From Pseudoips prasinana (lineage: Eukaryota > Arthropoda > Insecta > Lepidoptera > Nolidae): a stretch of DNA of 64,000 nucleotides. The translations under genes were made by a program, and so were the position numbers. The notes below the pieces were generated by a model. That model was not told where the DNA came from and made no database searches. It saw only the letters and a list, made by a program, of their open reading frames with translations. Position 1 is the stretch's first letter; each line of letters begins with the position of its first letter. Below, piece by piece: positions 11,034 to 22,219 of this stretch. The DNA is taken from the NCBI GenBank assembly GCA_951640165.1, contig OX621260.1:11302001-11366000 (forward strand). Reading direction: 5' to 3'.

Positions 11034-11331
11034 TCATGCAGAGGCGTACATCCATATTTATCTTGATGTCACAAAAATATCAAAATAATAATACATAAAT
11101 TAATGTCAAATGCAATTTAGTCACAAATTCGTGTCATTTAAATAATCTCCTAGTAAGTAAGCTTTGTCAACTAACGTAGATTTAATAGTTTTAATTTTAG
11201 TTGTAAATAAATCTATATAAGCTGTCTCTAACTTTGTGGCAGTTTATTACAACTACAGACAACACTTTTGCACATAATTGTGGTTTTTCCAGGACGACGA
11301 TCGAGCAGATATTGTATTTGCCTACTAAATA

Positions 11332-11336
<5 letters not shown>
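11032..11336 (-). repeat. Right arm of 305-bp inverted repeat
   Basis: Reverse complement of 9505-9808. It ends at cctactaaataattta and runs straight into a (TA)n tract. Confidence 0.85.

Positions 11337-11374
<38 letters not shown>
11337..11374. repeat. (TA)n microsatellite
   Basis: About 38 bp of TA repeats that served as the target of the mariner at 11375; (TA)n resumes at 12663 on the other side. Confidence 0.9.
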
Positions 11375-11378
<4 letters not shown>

Positions 11379-12659
11379 GTCTTTACCTATGAAATTGCCG
11401 TTCTGCAGTACTGGCCATTTCAAATCAAAATAATTTTTGTTTGGCTAAGAATTCTAATTTCAAATTAATTTTATTTTAAAAACATGGATTCTTTTTTCCA
11501 AAAGTAGTCATTTCTTTATTGATTAGTGTTACATTTTCATCGCATTTCAATCTTTTTCGTCATCATGGATACGTTAAAAATTCGAGTAATTATGGAATAT
11601 GAGTACCGTCGTGGCAGCAACGCGGCACAAGCGGCACGCAACATCAACGACGTTTACGGAGCTAACACTACAAACCAACGCACCACCTGTTATTGGTTTG
11701 CTCGCTTCCGTTCTGGAAATTTCGACCTGAAAAATGAACCTCGCGGTCGTCCGAAGACTTTGGTCGACAATGACGAATTAAAGGCGGTTGTGGAAGCTGA
11801 TGATACACAATCTACGGCTGAATTAGCAGCAGCTTTCGACGTTAGCGTCAAAACAATATTGGTCCATTTGCGTCAAATTGGCAAGGTAAAAAAGCTTGAC
11901 AAATGGGTGCCCCACGAACTCAATGATCGCCAGCGCGAAGTACGCATCGAGACGTGCCTTGCACTGCTCAACAGACACACAAATGAAGGAATTTTGAACC
12001 GCATTGTTACCTGCGATGAAAAATGGATTCTGTTTGATAACCGCAAGCGCTCAGCAAGTTGGTTGGATCCTGGTTCAGCACCTAAACAATGCCCTAAACG
12101 AAAACTTACCCCTAGAAAAGTGATGGTCACTGTTTGGTGGTCTAGCGCCGGTGTGATTCATCACAGCTTCTTACCAAACGGGGTGAGCATTACTGCAGAT
12201 GTGTACTGTGAAGAACTGAGCACAATGATGGAGAAGCTGGCGCATCTCCAACCAGCATTGGTCAATCGCTCGTCTCCGCTGCTCCTGCACGACAACGCGC
12301 GACCTCATACTGCACAGCAGACGGTCTCCAAGTTGCAAGAACTGGGGTTGGAAGCTCTCCGTCATCCGCCCTACTCACCAGACCTTGCGCCTACAGACTA
12401 CTACTTTTTCCAGAATTTGGATAACTTCTTGGCGGGAAAAAAATTCAATACCCGAGAGGCAGTACAAAATGCCTTTGAAGAATTTGTTGCCTCCCGTCCA
12501 GCTGATTTCTTTAAGAAGGGCATCAATAAACTGCCACTGCGATGGCAAAGATGCATTGATTGCATGGGTGATTACTTCGATTAATACAAATAAAAAAATT
12601 CATGAAAAAAATTCGTTTAAATTTTTTCATACAAAACGGCAATTTCATAGGTAAAGACC

Positions 12660-12662
<3 letters not shown>
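11375..12662 (+). mobile_element. Mariner transposon, copy 1, intact (1288 bp)
   Basis: Terminal inverted repeats of about 28 bp match at 27 positions. The left end starts ttaggtctttacctatgaaa, and the right end is its complement starting ataggtctttacc. The element lies between TA dinucleotides (11373-11374 and 12663-12664) in a TA microsatellite. It contains a single open transposase frame. A copy 2.5 kb away at 13911-15197 differs by one deleted base and, as far as I could find, two substitutions (near 11484 and 11945). Confidence 0.95.
11565..12584 (+). CDS. Mariner transposase (DD34D)
   Basis: The product is a 339-residue cut-and-paste DNA transposase acting on the flanking inverted repeats. 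The N-terminal region has paired helix-turn-helix segments (residues about 1-110, including [18 protein letters not shown] and [20 protein letters not shown]). The interdomain WVPHEL motif follows. The catalytic triad is [15 protein letters not shown] and [13 protein letters not shown], with 34 residues between the second and third aspartates. I chose the ATG at 11565 because the upstream in-frame extension begins with GTG. The length is normal for mariner and I see no internal stop or frameshift, so the enzyme may be functional. Confidence 0.95.
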   Translation: MDTLKIRVIMEYEYRRGSNAAQAARNINDVYGANTTNQRTTCYWFARFRSGNFDLKNEPRGRPKTLVDNDELKAVVEADDTQSTAELAAAFDVSVKTILVHLRQIGKVKKLDKWVPHELNDRQREVRIETCLALLNRHTNEGILNRIVTCDEKWILFDNRKRSASWLDPGSAPKQCPKRKLTPRKVMVTVWWSSAGVIHHSFLPNGVSITADVYCEELSTMMEKLAHLQPALVNRSSPLLLHDNARPHTAQQTVSKLQELGLEALRHPPYSPDLAPTDYYFFQNLDNFLAGKKFNTREAVQNAFEEFVASRPADFFKKGINKLPLRWQRCIDCMGDYFD

Positions 12663-12711
<49 letters not shown>

Positions 12712-12775
12712 GTATATGTATACATATATACATATGTATACATACATATATACATATATATGCTTATATATATTT
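12663..12775. repeat. (TA)n / (TATG)n-rich microsatellite
   Basis: About 45 bp of TA repeats, then mixed TATG and TACA units. It is the right half of the tract into which mariner copy 1 inserted. Confidence 0.85.
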
Positions 12776-12971
12776 AAGAATTAATGTAATAAATTAAACA
12801 GAAAGGAAGTTTCCCAGTCAATTTATAGGATAGAAACTAGTCACAAAAAGAAAAGTGAATCAAATCTTTACCACATTACAAAAGTGATCCCAATTTCTAC
12901 ATTAGAAGAACAATGAGAGGAAGAGAATAATTAGAAAATGAAATAATTAATTTTCTTCCATAAGGGGCGAG

Positions 12972-13090
12972 ATGTAAAGAAACAGTATTTCTTTAATTAA
13001 ACCTTAGGTGCATGGCATAGATAAAGAAATATATTATTTTGTTTTCTAAATCATGTCATGTCAAATTATACTGTCATATGTAAAAAAATT
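12972..13090 (+). repeat. Short direct repeat beside mariner, copy 1
   Basis: The block from tgtaaagaaa through aaaccttaggtgcatggc to aaattatactgtcat recurs at 15203-15315, directly after mariner copy 2, with a few substitutions. It looks like an older repeat that mariner copy 2 later joined. Confidence 0.7.
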
Positions 13091-13908
13091 GTGTCCGTCT
13101 ATTATATGTTTGTAAATTACCCCGCGACACAGATATTAGATTACCTAGTGCGAGCGTTGTCTTTAAAAAAAAAAGAAAGGAAACTTTTCAAACCCTTGCA
13201 ACCCTTTTTTCGCATTAAAAAGTAGCGTATGTCCTTTCTCAGGCTCTAGACTATTTGAATACAAAATGAGAAGGAAAGGACTCCATACATTCCTGGGCCC
13301 AGGTGTTAACTGAATCAAACTAGTCTTATTTGTGAGAAGATATAATTACAAGACTTCACAGAAATTTTGGTGAAATTTGGCTATCCAGGAATCAAGTTAT
13401 ATGAAGTATAGCAAAAGTGAGGTTATATTACAATATTGTAGTTTTTTACAAACATTTTTGAATGACTTCGGTTGTGTTATGGTTTTATGCATGGAGAGTG
13501 AGAATGTCGAAGATCTGGCACGTTTGGATCCCCCGCGCCCTGAGCAGTCACTACAGTCGAAGACAGGTTTATACTTACATCCAATATCCTGCACTTACAA
13601 GCTATAGGCACCAATATTTTAAAAACTAAAAAAGGGACAAGAGGATGGACAATAAAACAAAGATATGTGTAAAAATGTATTATTCATCTTCAATTACCAT
13701 ATTATCAATGTTTCCAAAGTTCAATAAGCTTTCTTTACGAGATTCTGTTAATGTCATCATATCTAGGATATGCCTTGCCGTAAATGTTTGTAAATAGGAA
13801 ATCCCATGCCTCAAAAACTAAATGTACATCACAAAGTTGAGTATTTTGTGGCACATAATATTTATTTTATTTTTCAGTTTAGAAAACGTACAGCTAATTA
13901 AATAGTAA
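13091..13908. other. Intergenic, nothing recognised
   Basis: The only frames are a 76-codon plus frame and a 65-codon minus frame overlapping each other near 13377-13607. Neither has recognisable motifs. Confidence 0.4.
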
Positions 13909-13910
13909 TA

Positions 13911-15197
13911 TTAGGTCTTTACCTATGAAATTGCCGTTCTGCAGTACTGGCCATTTCAAATCAAAATAATTTTTGTTTGGCTAAGAATTCTAATTTCAAA
14001 TTAATTTTATTTTAAAAACATGGATTCTTTTTTGCAAAAGTAGTCATTTCTTTATTGATTAGTGTTACATTTTCATCGCATTTCAATCTTTTTCGTCATC
14101 ATGGATACGTTAAAAATTCGAGTAATTATGGAATATGAGTACCGTCGTGGCAGCAACGCGGCACAAGCGGCACGCAACATCAACGACGTTTACGGAGCTA
14201 ACACTACAAACCAACGCACCACCTGTTATTGGTTTGCTCGCTTCCGTTCTGGAAATTTCGACCTGAAAAATGAACCTCGCGGTCGTCCGAAGACTTTGGT
14301 CGACAATGACGAATTAAAGCGGTTGTGGAAGCTGATGATACACAATCTACGGCTGAATTAGCAGCAGCTTTCGACGTTAGCGTCAAAACAATATTGGTCC
14401 ATTTGCGTCAAATTGGCAAGGTAAAAAAGCTTGACAAATGGGTGCCCCACGAACTCAATGATCGCCAGCGCGAAGTACGCGTCGAGACGTGCCTTGCACT
14501 GCTCAACAGACACACAAATGAAGGAATTTTGAACCGCATTGTTACCTGCGATGAAAAATGGATTCTGTTTGATAACCGCAAGCGCTCAGCAAGTTGGTTG
14601 GATCCTGGTTCAGCACCTAAACAATGCCCTAAACGAAAACTTACCCCTAGAAAAGTGATGGTCACTGTTTGGTGGTCTAGCGCCGGTGTGATTCATCACA
14701 GCTTCTTACCAAACGGGGTGAGCATTACTGCAGATGTGTACTGTGAAGAACTGAGCACAATGATGGAGAAGCTGGCGCATCTCCAACCAGCATTGGTCAA
14801 TCGCTCGTCTCCGCTGCTCCTGCACGACAACGCGCGACCTCATACTGCACAGCAGACGGTCTCCAAGTTGCAAGAACTGGGGTTGGAAGCTCTCCGTCAT
14901 CCGCCCTACTCACCAGACCTTGCGCCTACAGACTACTACTTTTTCCAGAATTTGGATAACTTCTTGGCGGGAAAAAAATTCAATACCCGAGAGGCAGTAC
15001 AAAATGCCTTTGAAGAATTTGTTGCCTCCCGTCCAGCTGATTTCTTTAAGAAGGGCATCAATAAACTGCCACTGCGATGGCAAAGATGCATTGATTGCAT
15101 GGGTGATTACTTCGATTAATACAAATAAAAAAATTCATGAAAAAAATTCGTTTAAATTTTTTCATACAAAACGGCAATTTCATAGGTAAAGACCTAT
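13911..15197 (+). mobile_element. Mariner transposon, copy 2 (1287 bp)
   Basis: It has the same inverted repeats as copy 1, flanked by TA at 13909-13910 and 15198-15199. It is one base shorter because of a single G deletion in the transposase gene. Otherwise the two copies appear almost identical, so both stem from very recent transposition. Confidence 0.95.
14101..15119 (+). pseudogene. Mariner transposase, 1-base frameshift
   Basis: The protein is identical to the copy at 11565-12584 up to NDELK. There gaattaaaggcgg has become gaattaaagcgg (about 14318), and the frame is lost until a second open stretch that carries all three catalytic motifs. One residue also differs (VRVETC against VRIETC). 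The product would be a truncated DNA-binding domain. A sequencing error in a GG pair is an alternative explanation. Confidence 0.95.
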
Positions 15198-15202
15198 TAT
15201 AT

Positions 15203-15315
15203 ATGTAAAGAAAGAGTATTTCTTTAATCAAACCTTAGGTGCATGGCATAGATAAAGAAATATATTATTTTCTTTTCTTTATCATGTCATGTCAAATTAT
15301 ACTGTCATGTGTAAA
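15203..15315 (+). repeat. Short direct repeat beside mariner, copy 2
   Basis: Matches 12972-13090 and starts right after the mariner 3' target site. Confidence 0.7.
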
Positions 15316-15712
15316 ATTGTATTGAAATAAAAAATAACGCATTCTAAATAATAAACGTTAAATGTCGTTTCTTTTAGAAAGAAAGCAACGCATTGTTTTA
15401 TTTTAATTGCCAACGATGTCCTATGAATAGGTTTAAAATATAGTTATATTATATATATAATAATAGTAATAAGGTTAAATTTACATTAAGTTAAGGCCAA
15501 TTACAAGTTTTCACTTATACTATTTAAAAAATTGGTAATTAAAAGCATTACAGGCACAAAATAAAATGGTGATGATTAACCATTACATTTTAAGAAAAAT
15601 ATTTGTTACATAAGATCTTTTTCACTTGTGAAGCGCTTATATTAAAAGGATCAATGTCAACTCTCTGGCACGCATCATTGTACAGATGGCAAGCCCTCAA
15701 CAGAAATGCGTT
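15316..15712. other. AT-rich, nothing recognised
   Basis: No long frame or repeat structure seen. Confidence 0.4.
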
Positions 15713-16041
15713 TCTTTATTTATTTTTTTATTTTATTTTATTCAGGAAACATACAGTCTCATACAAATATTTTACATTGAAATATCTTATTTACTTATAG
15801 ACTAAGACTTCCATAACAGTTTTATTTTTACGGTAAGGTTGTGCAATAAAAGCTATAGGTAGTATACCTTTGCATTTATACATAACAAAAGTAGCAGGTA
15901 CAATTAATGACAATAATTATTGTCCAAATGCAGATTACTTATCTTAGATTTAAACATAGTTAATGTATTGCTAAATATATCAATATCTGTAAATTTTTTA
16001 TTGTATGTGTCAACACTACGTCTAAAAAAGTTATTGCTGGT

Positions 16042-17559
16042 TTAAACTGTTTTATACATAGGGACCGAAAAAATATTTTTAGATCGTGAGCCAGGTCTGG
16101 GTATTCTTAAACTAATTTTCTCTAAAATGTGAGACGAATCAACATGGTTGTTCAAAATTTTGAATAAAAACACTTGGTCAAACATAATTTGACGGTTGAC
16201 TAGAGTTGTTAGTGAGTGACGGGAAATGGAATTTTCGTATGATGCGTAATCATGAAATCCACGAAAATCCAAAGATTTTAAAAATTTCTTCTGGACCTTC
16301 TCAATACGGGAGATATGGCATGCATAAAAAGGACTCCATATTATACAACCAAAATCTAAGATCGATCTAACGAAGCTGAAATATAATATTTTTAGGGTAA
16401 TGAGATTTTTAAAAGGTTTTGATATTCTTAAAATAAATCCAAGTTGGCGAAAGGCTCTATTAACTATATAATCAATGTGTAAGTTAAAAGATAGATTACA
16501 ATCCATGATAATACCTAGATCTCGTACAGATTTAACTCTGTCCAAGGACTGATTGTTAATTTTATAATAAAACGAGATAGGATTACGTTTATGTGTGTAG
16601 GTTATGATAGAACACTTATCTTAGTTTAAGTAAAGTTGATTTAATGTACAATATATTTAATGATCATATTGCATTTGCAGGGCATCATCAATACATGAAA
16701 TAGTTTTGTAAAATTTTGCATCATCAGCATACAATAAAAAATTCGATTTTTTTATAACTTTTCCAACATCGTTAATATATAAAATGAATAACAATGGCCC
16801 TGAATGCGAGCCTTGGGGGATTTCAGAAGGGATTTCCAAGAATTAAGAAATATTACCCTTTACAGAAACCGCTTGAGATCGGTTTCTGACATAAGACTCT
16901 ATCCAACGGAGTAAGCCGTGTCTTCCGAGGGTCCATAGCTTTTCTATAAGTAAATCATGATTAATTTTGTCAAAAGCTTTGGAAAAATCGGTGTACACAG
17001 TGCCTACTTGCAGCTTCTTATCCATAACGTCAACAAAAAAATTTGTGAAAGTGATCATGTTTGATTCAACGGAGCGTTGTCTACAGAAACCATGTTGATT
17101 GACTGTTATATGGTGTTTAAATGTAATTTTTAATTCAAAAGTGACAAGTTTTTCAAAGATTTTACCGAATAAGTTAGTTTTAGATATAGGCCGATACTGA
17201 GTTACGTCATTTCTTTTATCATTTTTAGGAATAGGCGTTATGAGAGATTCTTTCCATGTAGATGGATATACTCCCATTTTCAAAGATCTGCAAAAAATTA
17301 TATAAAGAGGCAATGCCAATTGATCAGCGCAATTTCGAATAAATATCGGCCCCTTTATGAATATCAATATTTTTTTATTTTTTATGAATAGCTTCGATAG
17401 TGATTGATATAGAACCGAGGTCAACTGGAGAGTCAACAGGTGGGCAGTTAAAATCATATGTGGGCGTGGTATACTTTGAACAAAAACAGAATTAAAATAT
17501 TCATTAAATAAATTGCAAGTATCTTCACTGCTATTAGAAGTGCGCTGATTAAAACGCAA
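16042..17559 (-). pseudogene. LINE reverse transcriptase, stop codons
   Basis: Three consecutive open stretches share one frame. They carry YRPISKTNLFGKIFEKLV, HGFCRQRSVESNM, motif A (TDFSKAFDKINHDLL), motif B (IPQGSHSGPLLFILYIND), motif C (LLYADDAKFYK) and the C-terminal VKSVRDLGIIMDCNLSF and IIWSPFY. Stops fall at about 16843 and 16657 and before the last segment. The family-typical C-terminal domain ends near 16042. The enzyme would be inactive as it stands. Confidence 0.8.
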
Positions 17560-17593
17560 CTCTTGCGGAATATGACTTGAAGGTAATTTAGAT

Positions 17594-17971
17594 TTAACAT
17601 ATTTCTAGATTTAGATTGCTGTGAGGTATGTACACGCAACACATATGCATGAAACAGGGAGTGGGCGTGTTGGTAGTACAGGTCGACGCTGAGAGACTTA
17701 CCCATATATGCTCATAAGACACTACTGTATTCCATCCCTCGCGCAGGACTGGATTTTTGTCACGGCGCACAGCGATAATAACACCTCCTCCCCTCTCCGC
17801 ACCTACTGCAGTGGCATTCCTATCTTGCCTAAAAACTACATACCGGTCGTCAAAATACTCGCAACTATAAAAGTTTTGATTCAGCCATGATTCAGTTATA
17901 CAATATACGTCATACTCGTTGTTAAGAACTTTATTTAAAAAAGAATGCGATTTAGTTCGTAGGCCCCTCAC
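17594..17971 (-). pseudogene. LINE AP-like endonuclease fragment
   Basis: The frame reads LRTKSHSFLNKVL, then YDVYCITESWLNQNF and a glycine-rich ERGGGVIIAVRRD. These are the N-terminal landmarks of LINE apurinic-like endonucleases, including the glutamate of the ITESW motif. It is out of frame with the RT downstream and stops early. Confidence 0.7.
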
Positions 17972-18254
17972 GTTCTGGTAATATAAGGTTTTAATATGGG
18001 GGAATTTAGAAATTGAAGAAACAATATTGTTATTTTGTTATTGGTATAGAATAAATATATTAAATGACAAAGTAGACAACAACAGCGGTATAAGTAATAT
18101 CCAGACCCTTGACTAATTTTATTAAATAACTTAACGTAATTGTAAATACTAGAAATAACCAGCAATAATTTAACTGCCTTATATAACGAGGTAGGTACAG
18201 TACAGTAGTAAACATAAAAACAATAACGTAGTCACATTATTTTTGTCAAATCTT

Positions 18255-18361
18255 TGTCACTTGTCTTTATTGTACACCAAATAAATAAAAAAATAGAACA
18301 CGAATAGTAGTATGATAATGTACAATGGGCGGTCTTATCGCTAGCTGCGACCTGCGACAAC
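18255..18361 (+). repeat. LINE-tail-like block split by copia
   Basis: The block has ctttattgtacaccaaata and aatgtacaatgggcggtcttatc, similar to a block at 10350-10445. Its continuation appears at 22220 after the copia insertion, so copia landed in it. Confidence 0.5.
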
Positions 18362-18535
18362 TGAAAGAATATTCTAAGTTGCGTGGTTGTGGTAATTAAA
18401 GATGGTTTTATGATAACACATTAGTTTATATTCAATACTTGAGGAGAATACGTACTCAGTAACAAAGAGGCAGATTACCAAGAGTATATAGAAAAAGTAA
18501 GATGGCGTACCAGGATGCGTTCCATTACATTAACA
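18362..18535 (-). repeat. Copia 3' LTR
   Basis: A 174-bp terminal repeat from tgaaagaatattc to ttacattaaca, with no difference from the other LTR that I can see. The plus-strand 5' flank is acaac. Confidence 0.92.
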
Positions 18536-21165
18536 CCTTCCCTTGGAACGCAACCCCATCTTCTCTACACAATAGAAGTGTTTATCGGCAGTAGTGCCCT
18601 TAGTTAAGTTATCAGCTATCATTTCCTCACCCTTTATATAAATAAACTTTATCTCCAAATTATTTACATGGTCTTTGAGAAAATGATAGCGGATGTCAAT
18701 GTGCCTTGACCTAGCCAAGTAACAATCATTATTAGACAATTTAATAGCACTTTGACTATCACTAAATATGACGAGGGGCTTGTTCTGTTCCTGTCCGAGC
18801 TCTGCATGCAGTTGCTGTAGCCACAGCGCCTCCTGCGCCGCTGAAGACATAGACATATATTCTGCTTCAGCAGTGGATAATGCCACAGTCTGCTGTTTAT
18901 GTGACCGCCAAGATATTGCACCACCCTGTAACAAAAATATATAACCCGTGCACGACTTTCTATCACGCACATCGCTGGCCCAATCAGCATCACAATACCC
19001 TGTGATACTCTGATTACCATTCTTGGTATATTGTGTGGGTCTTTGGTACCCTGAAGATATCTGAATATCCCTTTTTTACTGCTGGCCTGCTTTAGTCCAT
19101 ATATAGATTTATGTAGCATGCATGCCTTAGATCCATGCTTATACTCTTCTGGTTGCTGCATGTAAATTTCTCTATCAATATCTCCTTGTAGAAAAGCTGA
19201 TACAGCATCCATGTGGTCTATCTCCAATCCATACCTGGCTGCTAAAGCAAATAAGTAGCGTATAGTTGTGTACCTGACAACTGGTGAGTAAATTTCTTCA
19301 TAATCTGTGCCCCATCTTTGAGCATAGCCTTTTATTACAAGCCTTGCCTTGTACCTCTGAACATTCCCACGTTGGTCAGTCTTTGTTTTAAATACCCATT
19401 TATATGGAAGAGCCTTTTTCCCTAGTGGGAGATCAGTCAAACTCCATGTTTTATTTTTCATCAGAGACAAATATTCCTCGTCCATGGCCTTCTTCCATTC
19501 CGTAGCATGAGATGATGCAAGTGCTTCCTCAACAGTCTGTGGGTCGTTTGATTCAGTTAACAAACACAATAGGCCCTGCTTGTCAATTTGCCCCTTATTT
19601 TGTTTATTCCGTGACCGTGTTGACCTCAATGTTACATTACTATTGTAATTTTGTTTCAAATGACATGGAGGATAGTAAGTTTCATCAAGATCTCCAGTAT
19701 CAGTCTCATACTCACTTGAGTCTTCAGTATTACCTGGTATATCAGAGTCTCTGTTAGACATCACAGGTACGGACGTTAATGACTCCTGAGTGTGTATATT
19801 ATTTCTCATACTGCTTGAATTTGTACTTTCTAGTGGGACGGAACATACAGTGGTTGATTGGCTCCTCTGTCCTGGAAAATTAGTATCATACTCAATGGGT
19901 TCACTGGCATTGTCATTGTAATTTTCTATAAAAGAAACATCTCTGCTTTTCACAACTGTGTGTGATTCGGGGTCCATCAATCGATATCCCTTTGTGTTTT
20001 CACAATAGCCCACAAATATCATTTTTACAGATTTTTTGTCCCACTTTTGTCGCTTTTCTTTGGGTACATAAACCATAGCTTTTGAACCAAATATCCTCAT
20101 GTGTGATAAATTAGGTTTCTTACCTTTCCACATCTCATATGGGGTTTTACCATGTAGTGACTTTGTAGGGGAACGGTTCACCACATACGCAGCAGTTGCC
20201 AGTGCTTCAGCCCAGTATCTTTTCTCTAGGTTAGCATAGAACAGCATGCACCTTGCTCGTTCAACTAAAGTCCTGTTCATTCTTTCAGCCATTCCATTTT
20301 GCTGGGGAGTATATGGAGTAGAGGTCTGATGAGTTATACCATGATTAGATAAGTACTGTTCAAAGTTATTATTGCAGTATTCTTTACCATTATCAGTGCG
20401 AAGCTTTGTTATCTTATGATTTAATTCATTCTCTACTTTCAATTTAAAATGTTTAAATGTCTCTAGAATATTTAACTTATCTTTCATAAAATACACATGG
20501 ACCATTCGTGTAAAGTCATCAATGAAAGTAATAAAGTATTTCATACCTCCGAATGACAAATTTTCCATTGGGCCACATAAATCGGAATGAATAAGTTCTA
20601 GTGGCCTTGTTGCTCTAGAACCAACATTATTAAATGGCATTCTGGTTTGCTTACCTTCCATACAGTGACTACATGTGACATTACTTGGATCCTGAGACAG
20701 AGTCACACCATCAGTACAATCAGGCAGCTTCTTCACATCTAACACATTCAAATGACCCATTCGCAGGTGCCACAGATAAGTACTATTATTCAGAGAACTT
20801 GAGGTTGCATATGCCACTTCATAACTGGTGTCCATTATATATAGTTTGTTACTCAATGTTGCTGTACAGACCACTTTATTATTACCATTTTGTATTTCAC
20901 ATCCCTTGTTGGTAAAAGTCACTTTATGTCCATTTTGCACAATAGTGCTGACCGACAGTAGGTTGGCAGCTAGACCAGGAACATACAAAACATTTTTAAC
21001 TTGTATCACATCATCTTTACTTATGTGTATGTTAATACAGCCAACTCCCTTCACAGCGAATGGCTCTCTGTTAGCTACAGTAATTTGCTTTATAGTTGGT
21101 TCGGTGACATTGTACATCCAATCATTTCTACTTGTCATGTGCATGGATGCACCTGAGTCCAATAA
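18530..21165 (-). pseudogene. Copia pol polyprotein lacking the RT catalytic core
   Basis: Domains in order are aspartic protease (LDSGASMHM), pre-integrase (HLRMGHLNV then a CXXC pair), integrase core (HSDLCGPM, TDNGKEY, PQQNGMAERMNRT), then the start of reverse transcriptase (KWVFKTKTDQRGNVQRYKA, DAVSAFLQGDIDREIYMQQ, SIYGLKQAS). Immediately after SIYGLKQAS, near 19080, the sequence jumps to GIFRYLQGTKD, which belongs downstream of the palm, so the YVDD segment is gone. A frameshift near 19045 follows. RNase H (YCDADW region, ALSTAEAEYMSMSSAAQEAL, IFSDSQSAIKL) is then open in the next frame to 18530. A TAG separates pol from gag in the same frame. Confidence 0.9.
18536..18546 (-). promoter_or_regulatory. 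Copia polypurine tract
   Basis: On the minus strand the purine-rich aagggaagg directly precedes the 3' LTR, the position of the plus-strand primer. Confidence 0.65.
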
Positions 21166-21939
21166 CTATTTCTCATTAATATTGACTCCTTTGTCTGTCG
21201 CTGAGAATGCTGCTACAAAACTGGAACTCTCTCCTTTATTTGTTAATTGTTTCTTTGGCAGTTTACAATATTTGGCAAAATGACCACTCTTATTACAATT
21301 AAAACATCTAGGACCCTTAGATTTCACTGATTGCACAATATTTCTAGGTTTCTTAGTATTTGTGTGGAATGCTGATGACTTTGATGAGTTTACCTCTTGT
21401 ATGAGTTTAGACTTAACTGAGTCTGCACTGATTTTAATGCCAGAACTCTCCAGTCCCATGATCATAGGTTTGTATTCGTCCGGTAGACCAGCCAACATCA
21501 AAGTACCAAGCCACTCATCATTTACATCAAATCCAATGTTCCGCAGTTTGTGAGCAGTGTTCATTATCTTACTTACATAGCCCTCAACACTATTACTCGA
21601 TTCCAGTGTAGTGTTTATCAGGTCTTTGAGTAGACCTACTCTTCTAGTTAAACCATTGTCATCAAAAGCCCTTTGTAAACTATCCCATACTTGTTTTGCA
21701 GTTTTGCATTCTTGAACATGCACATAATTCTGTGGGTCCAACAACAATATCAGCTTTGACTTCGCCTTCACGTCTTTACTTTCATCTACAAGTTTATCAT
21801 CGGGACGTTCGACGCAGCACCACAAGTCCTCATGTTCCAAATAAGTCTTCATACTGAATTTCCACGTTGTGAAGTTTTCTCTTCCGATTAATTTCTCCAG
21901 ATTGAACATATTTTGGCTCATGTTGCGATACTTTACCAA
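21166..21939 (-). CDS. Copia gag
   Basis: A 257-residue capsid/nucleocapsid protein begins MVKYRNMSQNMFNLEKL. It has the copia-type gag core (WKFSMKTYLEHEDLW, AKQVWDSLQRAF, YVSKIMNTAHKLRN, TLMLAGLPDEYKPMIMG) and a single zinc knuckle, CFNCNKSGHFAKYC, near residue 215. The frame is open and ends with TAG at 21166-21168, followed in the same frame by the protease LLDSGAS. Many copia elements have gag and pol fused, so the TAG may be a nonsense mutation or a read-through site. Confidence 0.9.
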   Translation of the reverse strand: MVKYRNMSQNMFNLEKLIGRENFTTWKFSMKTYLEHEDLWCCVERPDDKLVDESKDVKAKSKLILLLDPQNYVHVQECKTAKQVWDSLQRAFDDNGLTRRVGLLKDLINTTLESSNSVEGYVSKIMNTAHKLRNIGFDVNDEWLGTLMLAGLPDEYKPMIMGLESSGIKISADSVKSKLIQEVNSSKSSAFHTNTKKPRNIVQSVKSKGPRCFNCNKSGHFAKYCKLPKKQLTNKGESSSFVAAFSATDKGVNINEK

Positions 21940-22033
21940 AAATGTGCTTTCTTAACCTCAAATTCAAATCGCACCGACAATTTTCTGATTGAAGTTATTC
22001 TTCTTTATTCCAACTGTACCACTTCGGAACCAC

Positions 22034-22045
22034 GCTCTGCTACCA
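22034..22045 (-). promoter_or_regulatory. Copia primer-binding site, initiator tRNA-Met type
   Basis: On the minus strand tggtagcagagc directly follows the 5' LTR. This is complementary to the 3' end of insect initiator methionine tRNA (acceptor stem plus CCA), as known for several insect retroelements. Confidence 0.85.
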
Positions 22046-22219
22046 TGAAAGAATATTCTAAGTTGCGTGGTTGTGGTAATTAAAGATGGTTTTATGATAA
22101 CACATTAGTTTATATTCAATACTTGAGGAGAATACGTACTCAGTAACAAAGAGGCAGATTACCAAGAGTATATAGAAAAAGTAAGATGGCGTACCAGGAT
22201 GCGTTCCATTACATTAACA
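22046..22219 (-). repeat. Copia 5' LTR
   Basis: A 174-bp repeat that appears identical to 18362-18535; acaac follows it on the plus strand. Confidence 0.92.

Larger units (their letters stand above)
15715..18190 (-). mobile_element. Degraded LINE (Jockey/CR1-like), copy D
   Basis: On the minus strand an endonuclease (17594-17971) precedes a reverse transcriptase (16042-17559) and a 3' end rich in A (plus-strand ttttattttattttattc near 15725). Endonuclease and RT lie in different frames and the RT has stop codons. Both enzymatic domains are represented, so this was once near full length. Confidence 0.75.
18362..22219 (-). mobile_element. Copia-type LTR retrotransposon, internally deleted (3858 bp)
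   Basis: The element has 174-bp LTRs (18362-18535 and 22046-22219) that look identical and start TG and end CA. A 5-bp target duplication, acaac, lies on both sides. The primer-binding site and polypurine tract are in place for the minus strand. Gag and pol are encoded on the minus strand. At under 4 kb it is shorter than typical copia elements because the catalytic core of reverse transcriptase is missing. Identical LTRs point to recent insertion, so the defect was probably copied with help from an intact relative. Confidence 0.92.

Noticed and set aside
12523..12784. TA-repeat ORFs (poly Tyr-Ile)
   Set aside because: Artefact of microsatellite sequence next to mariner.
13377..13607. Overlapping small ORFs on both strands
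   Set aside because: No motif, no neighbour support, length expected by chance.
20828..21283. 151-codon plus-strand ORF
   Set aside because: Antisense to copia gag/pol; shadow of the real frame.
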